64,000 bases of DNA from an uncultured Clostridia bacterium (lineage in GTDB: Bacteria; Bacillota; Clostridia; Oscillospirales; Ruminococcaceae), in the NCBI GenBank assembly GCA_947631455.1, contig CANRLH010000003.1:186001-250000 (forward strand), read 5' to 3'. The notes beneath the pieces were generated by a model. The model saw nothing but the letters and a program-made list of their open reading frames with translations, had not been told where the DNA came from and searched no databases. Below are positions 1 to 9,683 of this stretch, one piece after another. Every line of letters starts with the position of its first letter. Position 1 is the first letter of the stretch. The position numbers were made by a program, and so were the translations under genes.

Positions 1-906
1 ATAGCGCCTGTTCATCCTTTGAAGAATTTCATCGTTTCCGCTCTGGACAGGAAGGTGCAGATGACTGCAAACCTTATCGCAGTCAATTATTGCATCGATC
101 AGCTCATTTGTTGCATCCTTAGGGTGTGAAGACATAAACCTTATCCAGAAATCCCCCTCAATGTCGTTCAGCCTTCGCAAAAGCTCCGGAAAACCATAAG
201 CGTAAGAGTTTACGTTTTGACCGAGCAGAGTTATCTCTTTATATCCGTCTCTTACAAGTCCTTTGACCTCGTCAACCACAGCGTCAACTGTCCTGCTGCG
301 CTCTCTTCCCCTGACATACGGCACAATACAGTATGTGCAGAAATTGTTGCAGCCATACATTATAGAAACATATGCCTTAAAGTCGCTTGAACGCACCTGA
401 AAAACATCCTCAGCTATTTCACTTTGCTTTTCTTCAATATTAAAAACACGCCTTCCGCTTACTATGACTTCATACAGCATTTTGTAAAAATCACTGTAAG
501 CAAATGTGCCGAACACAAGTGATACGTGAGGATAAGATTCCTTTATCTTCTCAGCGACGTGCTTTTGCTGTGCCATACACCCGCACACGCATATTATAAG
601 GTCTTTGTTCTTCTCCTTCAAATGCTTAAGCTCGCCCAGTCTTCCGAAAACCCGTTCGTGCGCATTTTCCCTTACAGCGCAAGTATTTATTACAATAAGA
701 TCAGCTAACGCATCATCAGAAGTAAAAGAAAAACCGCTTTTTGCAATCAGTCCTTTAAGCTTTTCGCCGTCAGAGACGTTTTGCTGACAGCCGTACGAAT
801 GAAGATAACACAAAGGTGTTGCGTCATTATATTTAGTTTTTACCGCATCTTTGAGCATATTCAGGTCCAGACTCTCAAACGCACAAGATATAGACTTAAA
901 TTCCAC
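1..906 (-). CDS. miaB: MiaB-type tRNA-2-methylthio-N6-dimethylallyladenosine synthase (3' part beyond left edge)
   Basis: Manual reverse-strand translation from GTG at 906: VEFKSISCAFESLDLN...LHSYGCQQNVSDGEKLKG...INTCAVRENAHERVFGRLG...YGCNNFCTYCIVPYVRGRERSR; N-terminal MTTase cysteines plus radical SAM CxxxCxxC. Confidence 0.93.
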   Translation of the reverse strand, partial: MEFKSISCAFESLDLNMLKDAVKTKYNDATPLCYLHSYGCQQNVSDGEKLKGLIAKSGFSFTSDDALADLIVINTCAVRENAHERVFGRLGELKHLKEKNKDLIICVCGCMAQQKHVAEKIKESYPHVSLVFGTFAYSDFYKMLYEVIVSGRRVFNIEEKQSEIAEDVFQVRSSDFKAYVSIMYGCNNFCTYCIVPYVRGRERSRTVDAVVDEVKGLVRDGYKEITLLGQNVNSYAYGFPELLRRLNDIEGDFWIRFMSSHPKDATNELIDAIIDCDKVCSHLHLPVQSGNDEILQRMNRRY

Positions 907-949
907 AGTTTTCCTCCAAAGCCCATAATATATTGTGTATACATAAATG

Positions 950-978
950 ATTATATCATATAGTGACAATAATTTCAA
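950..978 (-). promoter_or_regulatory. Candidate miaB promoter (TTGAAA-17-TATAAT)
   Basis: Reverse strand -35 TTGAAA (973-978) and -10 TATAAT (950-955), 17-bp spacer. Confidence 0.55.
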
Positions 979-990
979 GAGTTGACGCAA

Positions 991-1021
991 TAAAAGAGAG
1001 GGCAAATAAAAAATGCCCTCT
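991..1021 (-). terminator. Intrinsic terminator after nrdG
   Basis: Reverse strand AGAGGGCA-loop-TGCCCTCT followed by CTTTTATT. Confidence 0.75.
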
Positions 1022-1048
1022 GAATTACATTAAAATCATAAATAAACA

Positions 1049-1549
1049 CTAATCACACTCAACTACGGTTTTTGACTCAAGCGATTTTTTTACATCAATA
1101 ATTCTTTGATTATCACTGCCTCTGAACTTTAACAACAGATTCCTCTTTTCAAGAATGAAACGCCCGTCAATGAGAATATCTGTTAAATCAAGCAGCTTTT
1201 TTATATACACATTATCTTTAGATTGCTCTATAAGCTCCTCAAATGTGTACCCGGAATAACATACTATATCAAGCCCCAGCTCTTTTACCTTTTTTGCAAG
1301 ATCGCAAAGAGGCTCAGGCTGACAAAACGGCTCGCCGCCGCTGAAGGTAACTCCGTCGAGCAAGGTATTTGCCCTGATTTTTGAAAGCAGATCATCCGTA
1401 TCTACCTCATTGCCCTTTGAAAAATCATGCGTCTGAGGGTTATGACATCCCGGACAATTATGAATGCACCCTTGAACGAACACTACAAAGCGTATTCCCT
1501 CTCCGTCGACTATTGAATCGTTTACGGTACCCGCGATCCTTAATTTCAT
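1049..1549 (-). CDS. nrdG: Anaerobic ribonucleoside-triphosphate reductase activating protein
   Basis: MKLRIAGTVNDSIVDGEGIRFVVFVQGCIHNCPGCHN: radical SAM CxxxCxxC; directly downstream of nrdD. Confidence 0.93.
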   Translation of the reverse strand: MKLRIAGTVNDSIVDGEGIRFVVFVQGCIHNCPGCHNPQTHDFSKGNEVDTDDLLSKIRANTLLDGVTFSGGEPFCQPEPLCDLAKKVKELGLDIVCYSGYTFEELIEQSKDNVYIKKLLDLTDILIDGRFILEKRNLLLKFRGSDNQRIIDVKKSLESKTVVECD

Positions 1550-1610
1550 TACACTTTCACCTTTCGCAAAAACAGGCAGGGAAAACCCCTGCCCGATAAA
1601 CATTATAATT

Positions 1611-3926
1611 CTATACAGAGTGCTTTACACGGTCGGCTACTTCAGCTCTTTTTGCGTCGTTAAAGCGATCAAGTGTTCCGACAAGATATCCAGTGATACG
1701 TCTGATCCTCTCAAATCCAACACCGCCCGAGCCCTCTCTTCTTCCGCAAAGCGGGCAAACATCTCCAATTATGCCTGTATATCCGCAAACGGGGTCTCTG
1801 TCAACGGGATGGTTTATAGAGCCGTAGCCTATTCCCAGTTCCTTCATACATCTTACAACCTTTTCAAATGCCGAAAGATTGTTCATAGGATCTCCGTCAA
1901 GCTCTACATAGCTTATATGTCCCGCGTTTGTAAGAGCATGATACGGAGCTTCTATCTTGATTTTGTCAATTGCGCTTATATTGTAATAAACCGGCACATG
2001 AAAAGAATTGGTGTAATAATCTCTGTCTGTTATACCATCAATTTTGCCAAACAGTTCCCTATCCATCTTAACGAATCTACCGGAAAGACCCTCAGCAGGA
2101 GTTGCGAGCAGAGAAAAGTTAAGTCCCGTTTTGGCTGTCTCCTCATCCATACGGTTTCTCATTCGCCCAACTATCTCAAGCCCGAGTTTTCTAGCTCTAG
2201 CATCCTCTCCATGATGCTTGCCGATAAGCGCTTTTAAGGTTTCAGCAAGACCTATAAAGCCAACCGACAGCGTTCCGTGCTTGAGAATCTCTCCGACTTC
2301 GTCGTCGGGACCGAGCTTATCTGAATCGATCCAGACGCCCTGTCCCATTAAAAAGGGATAATTTCTGACTTTTTTGGCGGCCTGGATCTTATAGCGCTGC
2401 ATAAGCTGTCCTATTGCAAGCTCCATCATATCGTCCAGACTTTCAAAAAATTTATTAACATCACCCTTGGCCTTTATAGCAAGCCTTGGGAGGTTAATCG
2501 AAGTAAAGCTTAAGTTTCCCCTTCCCGTGACAATCTCACGCTCAGGATCATAAGCGTTTCCTATAACTCTTGTGCGGCAGCCCATATATGCAATTTCCGT
2601 TTCGGGCTTACCCTCCTTGTAATACTGAAGATTAAACGGCGCATCAATAAACGAGAAGTTCGGGAAAAGCCTTTTTGCAGATACCCTGCACGCAAGCTTA
2701 AACAGATCGTAATTAGGATCTCCCTCGTTGAAATTTACGCCCTCCTTGACCTTGAAGATGTGTATCGGGAATATCGGCGTTTCACCGTTACCAAGGCCGG
2801 CCTCGTTAGCAAGCAGGACGTTTTTGATCACTAGCCTGCCCTCTGCTGAGGTGTCAGTTCCGTAGTTTATAGAAGAAAACGGCGTCTGCGCTCCGCTTCT
2901 TGAATTCATGGTGTTAAGATTGTGAATAAGCGCCTCCATCGCCTGATAGGTAGCCCTGTCAGTTTCCTTCACAGCCTTATCATACGCGTATTTCTGAAGA
3001 TATTGCGCCAAGTCCCTGTCTATGTACTTTATAAGAAGCTTAAACTCCTCCGCCTGATAATCATTGCCGTTGTCAAGTACGGGGAATATCTCATTCACCC
3101 CGGTGAGTCTGTCAAAGATTTCCTTGACTATTTTGTCTATGTCAACAACTTCAGACTTAAGCTCAAGCGCCTTTGTTAGGTTATCTCTGTATCTCTTGAT
3201 AAATGTCTTACGAACGCCGTCAGCCATTGCATAGTCAAACATTGGAATACTCTGTCCGCCGTGCTGATCGTTCTGATTTGACTGAATGGCGATACAGGCA
3301 AGTGCAGCGTAGCTCCTGATATCGTTAGGAGTTCTCAGGTATCCGTGACCGGTAGAAAAACCGTTGTCAAAGAGCTTTTTCAAGTCGATCTGCGTACAGG
3401 TAGTCGTAAGGCAAAGAAAATCCATATCGTGAATGTGAATATCGCCTTCTGCATGAGCTTTAGCATAAGCCGGATCCAAAACATAAAGCTCATTGAACTC
3501 CCTTGCACCGGCCGAACCGTATTTGAGCATGGTGCCCATAGGCGTATCAGCATTTATATTTGCGTTTTCTCTTTTAAAATCATAATCAGCCGCCGACTTA
3601 AAGGTGAGATCCTCGTAAATTTTCATAAGGCGGGTGTTCATAGTTCTGGCGCGTGTACGCTCGCTTCTGTATAAAATATAACTCTTCGCGATAGACGCAT
3701 ACCCTTCTCTGATGAGCACCTCTTCAACAATATCCTGAATCTGCTCAACAGTAGGAATTTCATAACCTTTTACTGTTAAAACATCACAAACCTTTCCGGC
3801 AAGAACCAACGCGCGGTCGTGATTTGCCTCACCGACACTCTCGGCCGCCTTGTAAATGGCGTTTGCAATCTTTTCAATATTAAATGTAACCTGTCTGCCG
3901 TCTCTTTTTTGTATTTTTAAAATCAT
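1611..3926 (-). CDS. nrdD: Anaerobic (class III) ribonucleoside-triphosphate reductase
   Basis: N-terminal ATP-cone (ILKIQKRDGRQVTFNIEKIANAI), C-terminal zinc cysteines (VCGYTGIIGDVCPLCGRREG) and glycyl-radical motif RRITGYLVG. Confidence 0.96.
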   Translation of the reverse strand: MILKIQKRDGRQVTFNIEKIANAIYKAAESVGEANHDRALVLAGKVCDVLTVKGYEIPTVEQIQDIVEEVLIREGYASIAKSYILYRSERTRARTMNTRLMKIYEDLTFKSAADYDFKRENANINADTPMGTMLKYGSAGAREFNELYVLDPAYAKAHAEGDIHIHDMDFLCLTTTCTQIDLKKLFDNGFSTGHGYLRTPNDIRSYAALACIAIQSNQNDQHGGQSIPMFDYAMADGVRKTFIKRYRDNLTKALELKSEVVDIDKIVKEIFDRLTGVNEIFPVLDNGNDYQAEEFKLLIKYIDRDLAQYLQKYAYDKAVKETDRATYQAMEALIHNLNTMNSRSGAQTPFSSINYGTDTSAEGRLVIKNVLLANEAGLGNGETPIFPIHIFKVKEGVNFNEGDPNYDLFKLACRVSAKRLFPNFSFIDAPFNLQYYKEGKPETEIAYMGCRTRVIGNAYDPEREIVTGRGNLSFTSINLPRLAIKAKGDVNKFFESLDDMMELAIGQLMQRYKIQAAKKVRNYPFLMGQGVWIDSDKLGPDDEVGEILKHGTLSVGFIGLAETLKALIGKHHGEDARARKLGLEIVGRMRNRMDEETAKTGLNFSLLATPAEGLSGRFVKMDRELFGKIDGITDRDYYTNSFHVPVYYNISAIDKIKIEAPYHALTNAGHISYVELDGDPMNNLSAFEKVVRCMKELGIGYGSINHPVDRDPVCGYTGIIGDVCPLCGRREGSGGVGFERIRRITGYLVGTLDRFNDAKRAEVADRVKHSV

Positions 3927-4059
3927 TTAACCGTCCTCCGTCAGATGACAACAGCCGAAATTTCGGCATGCCATCATAATTACTGTCCAAAAATATGCTC
4001 ATTTTACAATTAACAATTTATTAACAAAACTGATATTAGCGTTCAGAATATATTTTCAA

Positions 4060-4075
4060 ACACTATATCTTGTGT
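4060..4075 (-). promoter_or_regulatory. NrdR-box-like palindrome
   Basis: acactatatcttgtgt against NrdR consensus acaCWAtATaTWGtgt. Confidence 0.7.
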
Positions 4076-4095
4076 TTTCGTTCGTTTCTTGCACA

Positions 4096-4124
4096 AGTAT
4101 ATAGTATTTGCAAGAATTTGTCAA
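4096..4124 (-). promoter_or_regulatory. nrdDG promoter (TTGACA-17-TATACT), overlapped by a degenerate second NrdR-like site
   Basis: Reverse strand TTGACA (4119-4124), 17-bp spacer, TATACT (4096-4101). Confidence 0.75.
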
Positions 4125-4230
4125 TACAAAATGATATACAAATTTCCATGAGTTTTTTATACAAAATGCACAAAAAAGATTTTCTAAAGTTGTACGACTT
4201 TACAGTAAAAGATCGAGGGGCACAAAAAAT

Positions 4231-4288
4231 AAAGTGATTTTCCTTTACACAAATAGCGAAGATTTGTAAGCGAAGGTAAAATCACTTT
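4231..4288 (-). other. Long imperfect hairpin followed by U-tract in the nrdD upstream intergenic region
   Basis: Reverse strand AAAGTGATTTTaCCTT..ACAAAT..ATTTGT..AAGGAAAATCACTTT then ATTTTTTG. Confidence 0.6.
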
Positions 4289-4342
4289 ACACGTTCAAGA
4301 TTCGCCGATTATCAACAAAATATTGTGAATATTCTGTTAACG

Positions 4343-4382
4343 CAAATAAAAACAGCAGGAAAAAATAAATTTTACCTGCTGT
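4343..4382 (-). terminator. Intrinsic terminator downstream of the 107-aa ORF
   Basis: Reverse strand ACAGCAGG-loop-CCTGCTGT followed by TTTTATTT. Confidence 0.7.
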
Positions 4383-4410
4383 AAAAACACCAATTTTATT
4401 AACCGTTTAT

Positions 4411-4734
4411 TCAATATGTATTATCCTCAATTATGAACATTTTACATTCAGCTGATACAACACTTTCACCGGTATTTTTTTTGACCACATCTGAAATCGA
4501 CGTTGTACACATATATATAATAAAAAATATGAAAATTATAATAACAGATAGTATCACAATGAGCTTTCCGTTAAATTTTGCTCTGCCATGATATTCGTCC
4601 TGACTTGCCTTGTGAAATTCCAAAAAAGCTTCATCCTCATCCGTCAGATATTCTTCTTTTATAATTCCCTGCTCCTGGTCATTTTCCGACTTCAGACGCA
4701 CCTTTTCAAGGTCTATCATACTCATCTTTTTCAC
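4411..4734 (-). CDS. Hypothetical single-pass membrane protein
   Basis: 107 aa ORF with hydrophobic segment LIVILSVIIIFIFFIIYMC and upstream RBS-like purines. Confidence 0.6.
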   Translation of the reverse strand: MKKMSMIDLEKVRLKSENDQEQGIIKEEYLTDEDEAFLEFHKASQDEYHGRAKFNGKLIVILSVIIIFIFFIIYMCTTSISDVVKKNTGESVVSAECKMFIIEDNTY

Positions 4735-4847
4735 CTCGTATCATTTTCTATTATACTAGATTGGTATGATTTAAGCAAGTCTATTTTGAAAATTTCATTA
4801 ATTTGTCATAATAGACTGATTGTGTATACTTAATTACATATTTTTGC

Positions 4848-4876
4848 TTGCGCATCTTAAAATAATATGCTATACT
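4848..4876 (+). promoter_or_regulatory. Candidate asnB promoter (TTGCGC-17-TATACT)
   Basis: -35 4848-4853, -10 4871-4876, start ATG at 4913. Confidence 0.6.
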
Positions 4877-4912
4877 GTATGTATGATATTTCAGTATGTA
4901 AGGAGCATCATC

Positions 4913-6745
4913 ATGTGTGGTTTTGTTGGATTTACAAATAAAATAAACGACGCTAACATAGTTATCGGTAAAATGATGGACAGAATTAAACATCGCGGTC
5001 CTGATTCTGACGGTAAGTATGTTGACGAAAACATAGCAATGGGCTTTCGCCGCCTGTCTATCATTGATCTTTCTGCCGGCGATCAGCCTATTTTTAATGA
5101 GGACGGCTCGGTCGTTATAACCTTTAACGGCGAGATTTATAACTTTCAGTCTCTAAGGGATGAACTTATCAAATGCGGTCATACATTCAAAACCAAGTCA
5201 GATACTGAGGTTTTGGTTCACAGCTATGAAGAGTGGGGGCCAGACATGCTTGGCAGACTTCGCGGAATGTTTGCTTTTATTATTTACGATAAAAAGAAAA
5301 ATGAAATATTCGGTGCAAGGGACTTCTTTGGCATAAAGCCTATGTACTACGGCCTATTTGGCGATACTTTCATGTGGGGCTCTGAAATAAAGAGCTTTCT
5401 TGATCACCCCGCTTTTGTAAAAGAACTGAATGAAAGCGTGCTTGAAACATATCTCACTTTCCAATACTCACCCACTACAGAAACTTTCTTTAAAAACGTC
5501 TACAAGCTTCCGGCTGCTCATTGTTTCACCTATGCAAATGGTAAGCTTAAAGTAAAACGCTACTGGGACGTTCATTTTGATCCCGACGATGAGCCGCGCC
5601 TTAAGGACTGGGTCAACAGAATATCAGATACGTTTAAAAACTCTGTTGAGGCTCATAAGATCGCAGATGTTGAAGTCGGAAGTTTTCTGTCAAGCGGTGT
5701 CGACTCAAGCTATGTAGCTGCTGTCGCAAATGTTGATAAAACCTTCACTGTCGGATTCGGTGAGGACGAAAAGTATAACGAGATCGGATACGCTAAAGAG
5801 TTTTCTAAATTTATCAAAAAGGATAATTTCTCAAAAGTAATAACGCCCGAGGAATACTGGGACAATCTCGCTAAGATCCAGTATCATATGGACGAACCGC
5901 TTGCAGATCCTGCTGCCATCGCGCTGTTTTTCGTGTGTCAGATTGCATCTGAAAAAGTAAAAGTAGTCCTTTCAGGAGAAGGCGCCGACGAGATCTTCGG
6001 CGGATATACCATATATAAAGAGCCGACTGACGCTGCTTTGTATAACAAGGTTCCAAAGTGCATAAGACGTGCAATCGGCGCTGTTGCCGAAAAGCTCCCT
6101 GCAAAGAGAGGACTTAATTTCCTTGTTCGCCGCTCAAGAGACTTAGAGGAAAGATTCATAGGAAACGCATATATGTTCTCTGAAAAGGAGCGCAAGGCGC
6201 TTTTAAAAATCAAGACAGATGCGCCGGACGCTAAGGAAATAACCAAGCCGTATTATGATAAGGTAAAAGATCAGGAGCCTGCAACTAAAATGCAGTATCT
6301 CGACCTTAACCTGTGGATGACAGGAGATATTCTGCTGAAGGCAGATAAAATGTCAATGGCTCATTCGCTTGAACTTAGGGTACCGTTCCTTGACAAGGAG
6401 GTCATGAAAGTAGCTGAGGGTATCCCCGTAAGATACAGGGTAAATGACGAAAATACAAAATATGCAATGCGTGTAGCAGCGCTTAAGGCATGTCCTCCGT
6501 TTACTGCAAACAAGAAAAAACTAGGCTTTCCGGTACCGATCAGGGTTTGGCTAAAAGAAGAGAAGTACTATAATATTGTAAAGAACGCATTTTTAAGCGA
6601 AACAAGCAAGAAATATTTTAATACCGACATTCTTGTAAAGCTTCTTGACGACCACCGTGCAAACAAATATGACTATTCAAGAAAGATATGGACTGTGTTC
6701 ACCTTCCTTATCTGGCACAAGGTATATTTTGAAGATGAAAGGTAA
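4913..6745 (+). CDS. asnB: Asparagine synthase (glutamine-hydrolysing)
   Basis: MCGFVGF N-terminal Cys Ntn glutaminase plus synthetase motif SSGVDSSYVAA; RBS aaggag upstream. Confidence 0.95.
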   Translation: MCGFVGFTNKINDANIVIGKMMDRIKHRGPDSDGKYVDENIAMGFRRLSIIDLSAGDQPIFNEDGSVVITFNGEIYNFQSLRDELIKCGHTFKTKSDTEVLVHSYEEWGPDMLGRLRGMFAFIIYDKKKNEIFGARDFFGIKPMYYGLFGDTFMWGSEIKSFLDHPAFVKELNESVLETYLTFQYSPTTETFFKNVYKLPAAHCFTYANGKLKVKRYWDVHFDPDDEPRLKDWVNRISDTFKNSVEAHKIADVEVGSFLSSGVDSSYVAAVANVDKTFTVGFGEDEKYNEIGYAKEFSKFIKKDNFSKVITPEEYWDNLAKIQYHMDEPLADPAAIALFFVCQIASEKVKVVLSGEGADEIFGGYTIYKEPTDAALYNKVPKCIRRAIGAVAEKLPAKRGLNFLVRRSRDLEERFIGNAYMFSEKERKALLKIKTDAPDAKEITKPYYDKVKDQEPATKMQYLDLNLWMTGDILLKADKMSMAHSLELRVPFLDKEVMKVAEGIPVRYRVNDENTKYAMRVAALKACPPFTANKKKLGFPVPIRVWLKEEKYYNIVKNAFLSETSKKYFNTDILVKLLDDHRANKYDYSRKIWTVFTFLIWHKVYFEDER

Positions 6746-6752
6746 ATATTTA

Positions 6753-6787
6753 ATCCCTCTGAGTTGAGCCTCAGAGGGATTTTTTTA
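6753..6787 (+). terminator. Intrinsic terminator after asnB
   Basis: atccctctgag-ttgagc-ctcagagggat followed by T tract. Confidence 0.9.
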
Positions 6788-6824
6788 GCAAAATAACTAT
6801 AAACAAACTAATGCTTTATTACAG

Positions 6825-7454
6825 CTATATCTTTGAATAACCGAAACTGTTGACCAAAGCGTCAACCTTTTTTCCTTGCTTGCACTGCTCACATTCTGAC
6901 GGAACAGAGGTAGAATATCCCGAAATATCCTCCTTAGAAAATATCGACTTTACCGATATACCGTTTGACTCATCAATAGCCGAGAATATTGCGGAAATTG
7001 CAGCAAGATTACCGTTATAGTATTTTAAGCAGTCAATAGCTCTGTTGATACTCTTACCCGTTGAAGCAGAGGATATAAGCAACAAAACCTGCTTTTGCCA
7101 GATCTTACTCTGTGTGTTATCTCTGAATATCATTTGGTTATTGTAGTTAAGCTCTGGGGTAATAACCGATATATCCTCACCTCTGTTGATGCCGGAGTCT
7201 GAAAGGCTTTCAGCCAAAAAGGCGCCCAGCATTTCAGTACCCTCAAGACAAATTATGGTATCAATGTGTGTTCCCGTATAATAGAGCGCAAGATCTCTTG
7301 CGGCTTCTTTAGCCATTTTATGGCTTGTCTTTATAGACGTCATATCCACGTAATAGTTAATGTGAGAGTGGTTTGTCGCAAAGTGACCCGGAATTACACT
7401 TATCTTTACCCTCTTATTCTTTTTTGAAGTAATTATATTAGCTCTGCTCTCCAT
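6825..7454 (-). CDS. Phosphoribosyltransferase-like protein (orotate PRTase-like fold, degenerate PRPP loop)
   Basis: PRTase-like layout; VLLLISSASTGKSINRAIDCLKYY at the PRPP-loop position; C-terminal CEQCKQGKKVDALV. Confidence 0.6.
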   Translation of the reverse strand: MESRANIITSKKNKRVKISVIPGHFATNHSHINYYVDMTSIKTSHKMAKEAARDLALYYTGTHIDTIICLEGTEMLGAFLAESLSDSGINRGEDISVITPELNYNNQMIFRDNTQSKIWQKQVLLLISSASTGKSINRAIDCLKYYNGNLAAISAIFSAIDESNGISVKSIFSKEDISGYSTSVPSECEQCKQGKKVDALVNSFGYSKI

Positions 7455-7587
7455 AATAAAACCTCCGTTATTTTATCTTAAGTTTATTTAAGTATAGCAT
7501 ACCTGCCAATTTTTTGCAAGTAAAGTTTTCAATTAACAAATTGCACTGCAATTTAATATGAAAGATAATTCAAGTAGGGAGATAGTA

Positions 7588-8481
7588 TCAAAGCTTTTTA
7601 AGAAAATTTCCTTCGACCTTCACTCCGTCCTGCTCTATAAAAAAGGCCTGTTTATCAACCATATACACTATCTTCTTAAGATCCGGTATCTCATACTTTG
7701 AAAGACATACACAGAGAATTTTCATATCCTCACCTGTAAATCCGCCGTGACCGCTCCAATAAGTCACACCTCTTCCCAAGCTTTCCATAATTGCTGTTTC
7801 GATTTTCTCGGCATCCTTTTTTGTAAAAATAAGTGTCTGAACACTTATATTCTGCTGATGCATCTTGTCAACTATTATCGAGTAAAAAACCGTGTAAATC
7901 ACCGAATAAACAAGCACGGATATGTCAAATGTAAATAGACATATCGCATACACCACTATATTTACCGCGATGTTCACCTTTCCAAAGGACATTGTCTTAT
8001 ATTTTTTGGAAAACATAAGCGCGAGTATGTCAAGTCCTCCGCCGGACGCCGTCATTGTGAAGATTATGCCGGTTCCGATTCCTGATACGATCGCGCCAAT
8101 GATGCATGATGTCAAAGCATCCTCTACGAGCGGTTTTCCCGGCACTACTATCAGTGATAAAAACAATGTCATTGTCACCACTGTAAGAGCAGTTTTTAAT
8201 ATGAACCTCTTACCTATATATTTATATGCCGCAAGAAACATAGGAACATTGATAATTAAAAACAGCACACCGGCAATATCAATATTTCCGAACGAAATAC
8301 CTAAAAAGTCTACCAAAAATGTTCTGATAAGCTGACATATACCTAAAAGTCCGCCTGTGTAAAAAGAATGAGGAACAATAAAAAGATTTACACCAGCCGA
8401 GTATATAAATCCGCCTAAAATTGCAACAACAGCCTTTACAAACTCGTTTTTTCTCATAAAGTCAAAAAGCATACGTCTCAC
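7588..8481 (-). CDS. YitT family membrane protein
   Basis: N-terminal multi-TM domain with GGLLGICQLI..SGGGLDILALM and C-terminal soluble domain. Confidence 0.85.
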   Translation of the reverse strand: MRRMLFDFMRKNEFVKAVVAILGGFIYSAGVNLFIVPHSFYTGGLLGICQLIRTFLVDFLGISFGNIDIAGVLFLIINVPMFLAAYKYIGKRFILKTALTVVTMTLFLSLIVVPGKPLVEDALTSCIIGAIVSGIGTGIIFTMTASGGGLDILALMFSKKYKTMSFGKVNIAVNIVVYAICLFTFDISVLVYSVIYTVFYSIIVDKMHQQNISVQTLIFTKKDAEKIETAIMESLGRGVTYWSGHGGFTGEDMKILCVCLSKYEIPDLKKIVYMVDKQAFFIEQDGVKVEGNFLKKL

Positions 8482-8482
8482 C

Positions 8483-9589
8483 TTACTTAAAATACATAAA
8501 AAGCTGGCACTTTATCATACCGTTATAAAGCTTCCGACGCTTATCTGCTTTTTTTCCGAAAAAGCTTTCAAACTCCTCGTGAGGGGAGATGATATAGCAC
8601 GGATTGTCCTTATCGGGCCTAAGCTTTTCTCCCATTATTCTGTAAATTTTCTCTGCTGATTTTATATCCAAAAGCCTTTCACCGTACGGAGGATTGCAAA
8701 TTGTCACAGCTCCATCGATAGGCTTAAACTTTTTTATATCCTGCTGCTTAACTGTAACTTTTGAAAAAACTCCTGCCTTTTTTGCGTTTGATTGTGAAAG
8801 ATCAACGCACGCATCGTCATAGTCAAACCCAAATGCTTTAAAACTGCCGTCTTTGACAATCGATTCAATTGCCGCCTTGCGCTCAGACTTCCATACAAAG
8901 CTATCCATTGATCCCCAGCCTTCAGACGAAAAGCTTCTTCTTATACCCGGGGCGACCCCCAAAGCCTTGTATGCAGACTCTATCAAAAATGTGCCGGAGC
9001 CGCACATAGGATCAACAACTATGCTGTCACTTCTTACCCTTGCAAAATCTACTATCCCCGCGGCGAGTGTTTCCTTAATAGGTGCGTCGTTTGAGTTTTT
9101 TCTGTACCCTCTTTTATGAAGCCCCTCACCTGTGGTATCAAGGTAAATGTATGCGCAATTTTTGATAATGTTAAACTGAATTTGATATGTGTCTTTACTC
9201 TCGTCAAACCAAGTTTTTCTGTAAACCTTCTTCAGTCGGTCAACCACGGCTTTTTTTATTATCTTCTGACAATCCGGAACACTGTGAAGCTGTGAATTTA
9301 TACAATGTCCCTTAACCGGAAAAGCATCATCTATGCCGATAAAATCCTCAAAAGGTATATTTTTTACACCCTGATAAAGCTCCTCAAAGCTTTCTGCATA
9401 AAACTCTGCGAGCTGGATAAGCACTCGTTCCGCCGTTGAAAGACGAAGGTTTGCTCTGGCTACCATATCAAAACCGCCGTCAAAAGACACCCTTCCGTCA
9501 TTTACGGTTACATTCTCACCTCCGATTTTCTTAACCTCATAACTGAGTACGCTTTCAAGTCCAAACAGACACGGACAGGTGATCCTCAT
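8483..9589 (-). CDS. THUMP-domain class I SAM-dependent RNA methyltransferase (RlmL/YpsC-like)
   Basis: N-terminal THUMP-like region; VVDPMCGSGTFLIESA and ICNPPYGERL motifs. Confidence 0.88.
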   Translation of the reverse strand: MRITCPCLFGLESVLSYEVKKIGGENVTVNDGRVSFDGGFDMVARANLRLSTAERVLIQLAEFYAESFEELYQGVKNIPFEDFIGIDDAFPVKGHCINSQLHSVPDCQKIIKKAVVDRLKKVYRKTWFDESKDTYQIQFNIIKNCAYIYLDTTGEGLHKRGYRKNSNDAPIKETLAAGIVDFARVRSDSIVVDPMCGSGTFLIESAYKALGVAPGIRRSFSSEGWGSMDSFVWKSERKAAIESIVKDGSFKAFGFDYDDACVDLSQSNAKKAGVFSKVTVKQQDIKKFKPIDGAVTICNPPYGERLLDIKSAEKIYRIMGEKLRPDKDNPCYIISPHEEFESFFGKKADKRRKLYNGMIKCQLFMYFK

Positions 9590-9644
9590 ATAGAACTATT
9601 CCTCCCTTTGATAAAAAGTAATTTGATGTTATCTGTGTTAAATC

Positions 9645-9675
9645 AATGGCTATCCGAATAAATCAGATAGCCATT
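9645..9675 (-). terminator. Hairpin downstream of the PBP gene, likely terminator
   Basis: AATGGCTATC-11 nt-GATAGCCATT perfect 10-bp stem, weak T tract. Confidence 0.55.
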
Positions 9676-9683
9676 TTAATTTA

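Noticed and set aside
4010-4027. TTAACAA-TTTA-TTAACAA upstream of nrdD as a Rex site
   Set aside because: Spacing matches Rex but the half-sites are direct, not inverted, repeats.
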